Assembly: GCA_019914995.1 (NCBI GenBank)
Contig: CM034126.1
Location: 7,755,001-7,819,000 of the forward strand
Reading direction: 5' to 3'
Length of the DNA stretch: 64,000 nt
Origin: Acanthochlamys bracteata
Lineage: Eukaryota; Streptophyta; Magnoliopsida; Pandanales; Velloziaceae
The notes under the pieces were generated by a model. That model searched no databases, was not told the origin of the DNA, and saw only the letters and a list, made by a program, of their open reading frames with translations. Positions 13,001 to 24,900 of this stretch are shown here, in pieces (position 1 is the stretch's first letter; each line of letters opens with the position of its first letter). Position numbers and translations under genes: made by a program.

Positions 13001-14681
13001 AGAGTATGATGTAAGGAAGTAATGATAGTCCAGCAAAATGATATGGGTGATTGCATCCGACTATGAATATGTATACTCTGTCAATAGAAGTTTGTGTAAA
13101 TTATCAACCAAGTTGCAATGAAGTGTTACCGGCACATCATCATAGTTATAGTTATGATCGAGATCAGAGCTGCCAAATAATACGTAATCAAATTTTCATA
13201 GCTATGATTAATGAATTAATTAGGACTACAAGGAAAAGAATCACGGATTTACGGAATCCACTTCACATGAACATTAGAAATCCCAACTTTTTCATCAACT
13301 AATGCATTATGTCCCCGGCATAGTTTTGCTATATTGAATCATGCGGCTCTTAGCTACACTTATTACAACTAAGTCGGCCTTTCCCCCAAGAACTAGCGAA
13401 AGATATCTTGTAAGTTTGGAATGTTTGGACTAATGAAAATCTTCTTGAATTCTTGGAAAGTTATAACTCTTTTTAAAGATAAGAAAAGTCATTGGTTCAG
13501 ATGGAATCCTAATTGAAGTTTGGAGGCATTTAGGTCAAATGGGTATTACTTGGTTAACAAATTTGTTTAATATTACTTTAAAAAGTAGTCGGATTCTAGA
13601 TGAATGGAGAAAAAGTGCTTTAATACATATTTATGAGCATAAAGGAGACATTTAAGATTATACGAATTATAGAGGAATTAAGCTCATGAGCCATACAATG
13701 AAATTAAAAGAGGGTTATTGAACATAGATTAAGATATAATTTAAAATTTTCAGGTAATCAGTTTGGATAGATGCTAGAGAGATCTACTATGGAAGCAGTA
13801 TATTTACTAGGAAGATCGATGGAACAATATAGAGAGGAGCAAGACTCATGGTTGTTAAAATCCCGATTTAAATCTTAAAATTTTATGATTTTACTATTTT
13901 ACATCAACAAAATGATCCTATTTGATACAAGGTTTCGATTTTACTTCAAATCTGTAAGATCCCGATCTTAATCCTAAAATCCTTAAGATCCCGATTTTAC
14001 TTGCGATCTTACGATTTCAGCTTATAAAAAATTTTCATGAATCAGAAGAGCTCTCGAGGATTTTGAGTGAAGCTAAAATAGCTAAAGAAGATCAGTTGTT
14101 CGTTTGTAGCAGGTGCGGTTGTGTTTGATTTATTTCGTGAGGGGTTTATTATGAGAGCAAAATATTTTTTGTATGGTGGTGTTTTGAATTATATTTTTTC
14201 TCTTTATTTGAGGCGATAAAGATGGATTGCTTGATTACATAAGGAATTAGATTTTCTAAATATGGTATAATTATATAAGTGTACATTTATAAATAATGAC
14301 ATAATATGTAAAGATATTGTGATAATGAGCTAAATGAATATAAAAAACTGTTAATGATATAGTTTATCTGAACTATAAATATGAACATTGTTAATTTATT
14401 ATATTAAGATGAAATATAAAAAAAATTATGTATTTAATTTTTAGCAATTCTAATAAGTACTATCTAAAATTTTAAAAACATTAAATAAATTTATAAAAAA
14501 ATTATCGATCTTACGATACTACTTAAAATTCGATTTCACGATCCTACGCAAGCGAAACGGTCCTACATAAAATTCCCATCCTGACAACCTTGGCAAGACT
14601 TACATATGGGTTTTATAGATTTAGAAAAAACTTATAATATGGTACTTAAAGAAGTGTTATGGTGGGTGTTAGAAAAAAAAA

Positions 14682-14749
<68 letters not shown>

Positions 14750-14757
14750 GTATATGT

Positions 14758-14791
<34 letters not shown>

Positions 14792-14800
14792 ATGTATATG

Positions 14801-14845
<45 letters not shown>

Positions 14846-15290
14846 GATAGGATAGAGGGGCATGGTGTTCTTATAGACACATTGGTGCACATGCTAGTCA
14901 AAAGTGGCCGGCGAGATCTCCAAATTTAATCTCCACCGTTAGATATGGAGAACCATGAGTTGCAAACATGTTATTAAAATTTTGGCTCAATCGGAATATG
15001 AATCGACTTCCATCGGAACTCTTGATCAAAATGATATAAAAACAAAATATATATATTTTGTCAATTTTAACTTTTTGTGTCATTTTGATTAAGAGTTTCG
15101 ATGGAAGTCGATTCGTATTCCGATTGAGTTGAATTTTAATAATATGTTTGCAACTCATAGTTTTCCATATCCACGGTGAAAATTAGATTTGGAGATATCG
15201 CCGGCCACTTTTAGCTGGCATGTGCACCAATGTGCCTATAAGAACACATCATGTGCTTCTATCCTATTCCTATGTATATATGTACATATG

Positions 15291-15350
<60 letters not shown>

Positions 15351-15899
15351 GGAATAGATGCACTCTAACCCTTATGCACACTTCACGGCCGTTTGTGGTC
15401 GTGGAGGCTTTCAAATCCAATCAACTACCGTTGGATATGAAGAACTACGAGTCATTAACATATTGACAAAATTTCATCTCGATCGGACTACGGATAGATC
15501 TTTATCCGGTCACTTGATAATGATGACACAAATAGTAAAAATTAACAAAAAATATATATCTCCTATTTTAATCAATCTTGATCAAGTGACTGGATGGAGA
15601 TCGACTTGTATTCCGATCGAGATGAAATTTTGTCAATATGTTAACGACTCGTAGTTCTTTATATCAAACGGTAGAGATTGGATTTGAAAGTCTCCACGGC
15701 AACAAACGGCATTGGAGTCCGCTGGAGTGTGCATAAGGATTGGAGTGCCCCTATCCCTTTATTTATATATATATATGGGTTGAGATTAGCGCAGATCTTA
15801 TTTTTTTCGCAGATCGCGCTTGATCCAACTATCCACGCAGACGCGCTGAGGAGTTGAGAGAGCAACCAGCGCTCGAGGGTAATTCGGTAATTTAAACTG

Positions 15900-15933
<34 letters not shown>

Positions 15934-18900
15934 GATAGAGCAATCACTAGATTAAACTGTAATATTAGTGAAGAATTTTCTATTACTATAGGTTTAAATT
16001 AATGTTCAGCTTTAAGTCATTTCTTATTTGTTTAGTAATAGTGGACTCATTCGACAAATTAAAGATGAAGTACCATGGTGTATGTTATTCGCTGATGACA
16101 TACTTTTAATTAATGAGACAAAAAAAAGTATAAATTGAAAAGTTTGAGTGCCTTAAAATCTAAGGGTCTTAAATTAAGTAGGATTAAAATAAAATAAATG
16201 CATTCTCCTTTTAGTAAGCACAAAATTGATGATAATAGTGTAGTTACCATAAAAGATTGTGTTGTACTGTAAAGTAATAATTTTAAATATTTAGGTTCAC
16301 TTATTCATAAGGAAGAATTGAAAAAGATATTATCCATAGAATTAAAATAGGATGGATGAAATGGTGAGGTGCTAGTGAAATCTTGTGTGATAATTAAATA
16401 TCTTTAAGACTCAAAGGTTAGTTTTATAAAATAGTTATTCGGTCTGCAATGCTATGTGGTAGTTGGTATTGGACTTAGATGGGTATACTAGAATGAACAA
16501 AATACAAAATGAAAATATACGCCAACAAGTAGGCATTGCACCGATCGAGAACAAGTTATGGAAAGATAGACATAGATGGTTTGGGCATGTCTTGCGCAGA
16601 CCTAAAGATGCTGTATTGCATAAAAGTGATGTAATTCCTTTTGAACACTTAAGGAAAGAAAAAGGGTAGACCAAAATTAACTTGGTTTATGATGGTGGCG
16701 AAGTATTTAAAAAATTTAGACCTTTCGCTAGATGTGATTTATAATCGAACGAAATGGAGAAAACGAATTCACATAGTCGATCCTATACAAATAGGTTAAA
16801 TGCTTAGTTTTTGTTATTGTTACAACTTTTTTTAATTCTTACAATGCTCGGCATGGTACAAACAAAGACCGCCATTCCCCTATTTATATCGTTTCATCTT
16901 TTGAATGGATAGTGGCCATTGTTTTGATAGGAAGGTTTATTGTTTATTCCAAAAGCATCTCTCAAAATAGGATTGAACATTATTATATAAATGATGAACA
17001 CAAGTAGTTAAACTAAAGTCAATAGCAAACAAATATAGTGAAAATAATGAAGCATGGCTTCATTTCAATTATCACCAAATAGGATACCGAGCTTATAGTA
17101 TTTGAGTGATATTGATAAATCTTCGTAAACAGGGATTTTGTTGCTTCTGTTGGTTTTGACCTTAGGAACATGTTGATAGCAAAAGAGGATTTGTGCTTTA
17201 GAATGTTCTATATAGAGCTGCAAATGATGAGTCGGCTGTCTAAGTGTTATCAAGCTGGCCAAGGTAGTTATAATCTCAATGTAGTCGTCGTCATATACAC
17301 TGTAAATCTAGAATGGTGTCATTTGGAATGTAGTATATTAAACCAAATTGGGGCCAACTTCGGAGTTATTTTGATGTCTTTTATGTTTTTGCTTTTGCTA
17401 AGTGGCACATTGGGATAGAAGGCAATTAAGAGATTTTACTAATTTCTATAGTCCGGTTGAGTTCTTTTGAAGACATTAAATTTTGCTATCTGTGGTTGAG
17501 CTACTTGAAGATTGTAGTTTAGAGAAGGTTGTATGTTGGTGAGTTTTTATTGGTGAAATTAAACTAATTAAATAACGTGGTTATGCAAAAGGATACAAAC
17601 TTAGTAGGGCTTAGTGATAAAGGTATTTGTTAGGTACATTAAATTAAATATGTAAGGTTGATTGACGAGATATATGAGTGCGTTAAAATTTTAGATTCAC
17701 TTGTTTTATAGCGATTCCCTTAGGTGCGTATCCATTAGATTGCAAACATAGATGAGCATTTAGATAGTTATTACAATTTAGATGCCACTATATAAGATCA
17801 TAATTTCTGGAATATATTCGGCAAGTTGGTCCTTTTTCTGCTTTCGTAAATTTCTCTAATCAAGATGGCTTGATGATCTTTGTGATGTGCATGGAATTTA
17901 AACATGCACGCGTATGGTGCTATCTCATTGTAAGACTCTTGGTGACTTTATATCTGCCCCTAAATTGTACATGTTTGTCACGGGTAACCCTAAGGCTTGA
18001 GTTTGTGATAGTTTGGTAAAGCTTAAAACCGGTAGTTGATCATTATACTTTGTGATTTTAGTACCCAACACCTGTAACTCCACTCTCATATATCTTCTTT
18101 ATTATCTAACGCATGTATGATAGGTTGCGCAAGCCATGCAAGTTATATGCTAGATGCCTCCGGCTATATAGCATATGTAGATAGCAATCTGAGATTGTGT
18201 GATGAACTTTGTGAATTTTTGAAAGACCAAGTCTTCGAAACAGTTATTTATATAAGATCAACTATCAGTGATTAAATATTGTTGAGATATTATTTTAATG
18301 CTGCATATCGGCCATTGTAATAGTTATGAAGTCTCAATCGGTGTTAAAAGCACCATTGTTTTTAACTTCAGTATAGTAGTTTGAAACATCTAGCAACTAA
18401 TTGTTACTAGGAAATCAAAATAAATATTAATGCTTTGATGTGAATTTGACCTGTGTCAATTATTGTAGTATCACTATTTAGTGATGTAGGCTTGATTGGT
18501 GAACTGGGGATAAATTGAATGCTGAAGTTAGTGGAATTCAGTAAGGATATTTCAAACTGTCACGCCCTGCTCCCAAACCATGACCGGCATTGGTAAACAC
18601 TAAGACTATATTAAAATCTGAGCTCGGTCCAATCCAGCAAGCTTCTCTAAAACAAATTCAGTCCAACTCAAAATCAAATTTCACTGTCTTATTCAAGATT
18701 TAAGTAGTACCTTTGTTAAATTCTAGCGATAAATCTGCACATTTATCACAAAAATATTTCAACAATATAATTTTAATAAGACTTATGAGTAGCTACTAAG
18801 AGAAATGCATACATTAGCAACAACTAATAGTACCTTCTCGTATTTATTACAATTTACAGTGAATATACACCCAAAGAAGATATAGGTCTTTCGAAGTGCA

Positions 18901-21900
18901 GAGCCAACTATATGAAAGGCAAAATAAAATAAATTGGATAAGATGTATACCCTTAACGTGCACATGCGATAGATGATGCTATGGCGAGTCGTCTTCCACC
19001 GGCTTTAAATGAATCTGGGGGAAGCTAAAAAGAAAGAAAGAATGACCCAATCTCAATGAGGTGAAAATCATGATACATCGGTTTATATCACTAATGCATT
19101 TTTTAATTATTTTATTTTTATAAATTTACATGAAACAAAAATGTAACGATAGATCGGATCAATCCTACTAAGTTTTAAATGGTCCCGTACCGATCCAGTT
19201 CTTAGTATGAAAAATACGGTTACATAAAAAATTAATGATTGTGTAATAAATAATATGAATATATAATATCACAATTATATAAACACTACTAAGTGCTTTA
19301 AAATAAAACATATACTTTATAAATATAAATAAAAAAATAATGTAAGCAAACTATATTATAATAAATAGTAGTTATTAGTAGTTGTATAAGACGTTATAAA
19401 TTCCTAGGTTAAAAGATAGTGACAAAATGAGTGAATAAAATGTTTCATTAATTATTACTAAAACGAAATGGTTATCAAATAAACAATATGTTGGTAAATA
19501 AAGTACTTTTGTAAAGTAATACTTAACAAATCATAATAAAAAATACTATGCTGATTAAATAGTTTAACAAATCATAATCCAAGATAAAAATTCAACAGTT
19601 AGAGAGTTAGGGTATTTAAACCGAAATCTAATCTGCAATTCAATATTTTTGCCCGCACTTGGTGTCTAGACTCCATCTATGCCTCATCAACCCTACCACC
19701 ATACGATTGATTGGTCCGGATGGGTCCTGGTATCGGCCCACGCACATAAGCGTACTTAATACTATGGCTATATGTGTGTAACTTCTTCCCCACACCCACT
19801 GGTAGGTCATGATCTCAATCCCTGACTTATTCGCCCGCCTCCATGTAGCGCAAGTATTAAAAATAATTTTTATACACAAATACATATTTATCCATATACT
19901 TGTAAAACTGATCGAGCTCATAGTTTCATTTACTATAAATCATATGCCATCAACACACAAAATCTGATAATTAATATTTTATAAAATCTTTCATAATTAT
20001 AGTAGAAATATCATACTCAAATAATAATGCCACCAATCATAACATTAGATATTAAAACATCAAGCATGTTATAAAGCTCACCAATAAACATGCATCACTG
20101 TACATCATGCAACATGAGGAAGAATCATATATGCATAGAAATGGCAAGATAAGCTGGAAAGCCTTACGATAATCTAAGAAGAAAAGATCGGCACGGTAAC
20201 TCTCACCTAGTGTCCACGCTATATCTCGAGTCTGTGGTGTATCGTCAAATTATATCGCACGTCTTAAACCGCTTTCAATCCTAACTCATAAAAATATACT
20301 ATTGCCACTTATTTGTAACATATAAGGACCAATTTACATTTCTTAAAACATGACCAAATCCACACTAATATCTAAACAACCACTAAGACATAATTAGTTT
20401 AAAGTCTCATTTACCCATCTATTTATTACTTAATCTTCTAAAATGCATCCAATAAAGACCAAACCAATGCTAATGCCAGCAGTTTAGAAGGTTTACCTAA
20501 ACAAGGAGTAACAAATTCCTAATCGGCATTCGAATCGGCGAGACGAACCTTACGAAATTTCATTCGCGAGAAAGTGCCTATAATTAAATGGATTAATAGA
20601 TAGTTCAATGGCGGATTTTAAAAGATTCAACACATACAACTCACGACCAACGTGGGATTTGTTTCCTTGTCGGATTCCAACGAAAATTTTAGTCTGGAGA
20701 TTCCATGTAGCAAGACGCGATCGCGACACTTGAATCCAATAGAAAGGATGACGAAGCTAGGAGTCCCCGATGACCAGAATCACCGATTTGCTGCAGACTG
20801 ATGAACTCGAGGGTCCTTGTGCTCGAGCTAAAATTCGGGTGAATCAGCAAGGAAACATCAATAGGAGGCTAGGAAAACGGTTTGCTACATAGCGACCTCG
20901 AATTGCTGGCCAAAGGATCGAACGGATCCTTTTAAAGTTTTCCGGTCGACTCGCGATAGCCAAATTAACATGGAAAAATCGCAATAATAAGACCAGGAGA
21001 CAGTTCCCTATAGCTTGGTTTAGTTAGATAGCCGACGAAGAGCTCCGACGATGTTATGGTTTCGCTTGTTGCAGTCACGAACGACGAGATCAACGATGAG
21101 GACGTCCGACTATATTGAGGAGAAAAAGAGAAGGTTGGGATCTAACTCTTAGGTGAGTCGGAAGATTGGTTCAACAAGGGGAGAAGGATTGAAAGTAGGC
21201 ACACTGGAGAAAGGTGGAGTCGGTGAAGAAAAAGAACAAAAAAGAAGAATGGGAGAAAGATAAGGAGAAAAACAAATAACAGAACCTTAAAGAAGCATCT
21301 GAAATGTAGAGAAAATTCATTAATTGCCTCAAGTTGGCAGTGGGTGAAGAAAATAATAATAAGAAGATAGAAAGAACTAGAAGATTGGAGAAATTATAGG
21401 AAGAGAAAATTTTGGGTTGGACATAAATGTGCTAGCCCAAAGTCTAGGGTATTACAGAAACACTTAGGCATCATGCCCGAGTGAAATACACTAGGGTAGA
21501 GGTATCACACTCATAGAATTTATTGTCTTGGAAACTAGAAATTTATTGTATGCTTTTGCTTTATCTACCTTAAGAGCCACGGGAGATACTTCTTGATTAA
21601 TCATTGCTAGACGAGCATTGAGAGTGACCATATTCAATAGCAGCTAACATCTTCTAATTCTTCTCCCCACCATCTCGTGCCACATTGTATTTTCTTTCTA
21701 GAAGCATTAAGAGCGACAATCCTTGGTTATATTTGAGAAAACCTCTTTGTGTCACCAAATAGGGATAGGTAACATGGGTTCAAGTAGTTGCCACTAGACC
21801 ATTGTACAAGACTAACTTAGAGCAAGAATTATGAATGCCTTGAATACCTAGTTGGAGTTATCCTCAAACCAATAGGTAGGACTTTTATACTGCATTAGAA

Positions 21901-24900
21901 ACTAAAGCAAAAGTTCTGTCCTTACAGTATCGTAGAGTCTATGAAGTAGTAAAATGCTTCCTTTTTTTAGATCAATGATTTTCCCTCAATTCCTTAATGC
22001 AAGGATGAGGAAGGCACCATCTATATTTACAGGTTAGAGGTGACTTATAATCACCTATCTCCATTACACCTTCGTTGGGATGGTAAAAGTGCCACAAGTC
22101 ATATATCTGTCCTAAAACAAAAGATGTACTCTTTAACAACTATGGTACCTTTTTTCTAGCGGAATTTGTTGTGAAATTTGAGACTGACCTCAGGCTTAAT
22201 TGACCTCATAACTATAAATACAAATTATGTTTACGTTAGTTGTCTTGCATTTGCGATGATGAACAACATCTAGAAATTGTTAACTCAGTTGTCTTGCATT
22301 TGCAATGATGAACAATAACTAGAAAATGTCACAATAACAAACATAAAATAAATGCACGGGCAAAATAGAAATGAAACATGCGAACTAGAATCATAAGGAA
22401 AGAGCAAACAAGTAAAGAAATAAAAAACCATGACCACTTGGTGCACATTGCAAAATAAAAATACTACAGATACACGAGACAATATTGAGATCAACTAGAA
22501 AACAAACCAAAGGAACAAGACATAGGACAAATCTAATTCATTGTTAAACTCACCAAGAAAACAATGTGTGCCATTTGCTTTTTAGCAAATGAATTTAAGT
22601 TAAATTTATTACACAAGATGACTAGAGAACTCTCAAAGAATTTAAGTTAAATTCAAAATTTTGACACAACATAAACCTAGAGCAGTAGGTCAATATCGAG
22701 TAAATTATGAGAATAAGAAGGAAGAAGGTAGACAATAAAGCAATTCTTAATCAAGAACGAGAACCCATCTCTTTAGAGCAATAAGTTGCGTGAGATCACC
22801 AGATAATTTTCAAAGAAAGACAATAAAATTCAAAATTTTGACACAACACGAACCCTAAAGCAGTAGGTTAGCGGCAAGTAAAATATGAAAATAAGAAGAA
22901 AAGGAGGAAGGTAATGAAGCAATCCAACAAATCAAGAACGAGAACCCACCTCATTACAAGAACAACAGGTTAGGCTAGATTACTGGAGAATCCTTAAAAA
23001 AAGATGATCAAATCTAAAATTTTGACACAACATGAACCCACCCATAGCAACATGTTAGTGGCAAGTAAAATAGAAAACGAGAAAGACTAAGAAGGAAGAC
23101 AATGAAGTAATCCAATAAATCAAGAATGAGAACCCACTTCTTCAAAAGAGCAATATTGATAAAAAACTGAATTCAGAAGTTGGAAGATCCACACTTAGCA
23201 CATGAGAGGAGGCATAAGAGAGCCGAGAAAAGCAGATGAAAATAGTTGACTCAAATATATAAAAGAACGAAAAGAGCATGTTGGATGTGAGAGTAGCTAA
23301 CCATGTCCCTAGAAGATGAAGGAGAAGGCTTGAGTTATTCAATCAGACCAACAACGGTAAGCAAAAATACAATTATAATTTTGTTGTGTAGTTATATGAA
23401 AAAAATTTCAAAGAATATACGACAATACGAAAGAGTAATGTCTTAATAATAACATCTTTTATGCTCACAAATTATAGACAATAGCAACCATACTCTAGCA
23501 GATGGTAGGAATATATTACAGTCTCTCGATGGAAGATCAACGAATCTAATAATACTTCATTTGTCTTTGATTCGCCATAGCCATGCTCCCATAGGTCAAG
23601 AAACTTTCTAACACAATGGTTTCCTTTAAAGAAACCTGCCGCCTAAGAATGTGAATCCCTCAATCTCTTACACAAATAAAAGAAATTAGGGATAAACAAT
23701 CTGGTAAGACAAATCAGTTTAGCTCAAGCATTAAAATGTACATTTTATTGTACAAGTTTAAATGAGTAGTTTGTTTACATTTGGAAAGTATCCTATACTT
23801 AGATGCATGCACTTTTTAGTTTTTTCCCTAAATTCATGCAATTATGTGGCTAGTTTCCCCTTTATGTAGTCGTGGTCATGGAAGTAACATATCAATCAAC
23901 TGAGGTTAGAGTTTCTTTGCTTCAATTTTTAACCCGCATTGTAGTTATACTTATACTGGGTGATACCTACTGGTCTATTTTTGTTTCCTATTGACATATT
24001 GATTCCATTGAATTTGCTAGTAAAATTTGGGTTCGAGCTTATTTGACCATTGTCGAGCTAAATTTATACATGAATTAAATAGCAAGTTTTTGAAGTTTTA
24101 ACATGAAAGTATGTATGTTAGATGGTTGCAGTCCTATAGGTATTTATGAAAAAGAATGGCTGCGCGCAAGCCTTTATGATTTTGGAAGAAGGATTAAGTT
24201 ACAAAGTTGAAGAAAGTATGAAATTGAAACATCTAATTAAGAATATGGTAGTAATGATTTATTCTGTAAATGTAAGAATTTATGTGAAAAGCTTGCAGTT
24301 TCATTTTGCATCTATCAAATCTAAATGTCATTGCACAAAAGTAGTAGACCTCCCCGACCATGTGAAGGAAAATTTTTTCCGTTGAGTTAATAATTGAAAA
24401 TTTGAGCCTTTTTTAATCCATAAGTAAGAAAGTATTACTACTGCTATATACACTCTCTGGTAACTGTGCTGGTAAATCTAGGACTAGTCTTTTGCCATCC
24501 ATTTTTTCCTCATCATTAGTGAAAGTAGAATATGTCTTGAGAGACTACTGCCATATGGAATTTGTCATTGTTGGAGGGTTGTGCTTCCTAGGAACTGTGA
24601 AGTTCCTCATTTGCAGAGACAAATGGGAATTCTCAAGGATAAAAGAGCACAGAAAAACTTCTGTTAGCACAATAGTGAAGATCATCCTAGTTTAGGTTGG
24701 AAAAAATTCTGTTAGGACAGTAGTGAAGAACATCCTAGTTCAGGTTGGAAGGTATGATATTATCATATGCTTTTGAGGTGTGCGTTCTGCAGTCAAGAAT
24801 ACATGTTTTCATGTCTGGATTTTGAAATATGATTTTCGTTTTCATTATATGTCTTCCTTTTATCCTTGTCCCAGCATGTTACATTTCGCAATATGTGAAT

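Larger units (their letters stand above)
13420..16805 (+). pseudogene. LINE (non-LTR) reverse transcriptase remnant, interrupted
   Basis: Pieces in order on the + strand: 13490-13846 reads [16 protein letters not shown] and later [13 protein letters not shown], the conserved RT fingers region. 14601-14680 reads [12 protein letters not shown] and [10 protein letters not shown], equivalent to the family's FIDLEKAYDRVPREVLWW. 15945-16130 carries the catalytic-region word [10 protein letters not shown]. 16490-16790 reads [13 protein letters not shown] and ends in a [11 protein letters not shown]-type tail. Stop codons and frameshifts are frequent. The element is broken by a hAT MITE (13847-14592) and by TA arrays and fold-back elements (about 14681-15940). 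RT would copy the element RNA at the target; it is dead here. Confidence 0.8.

Noticed and set aside
14606-14929. Open reading frames of up to 107 residues on both strands
   Set aside because: They are Tyr/Ile/Val runs translated from the (TA)n microsatellite; only the first 25 codons on the + strand are LINE RT.
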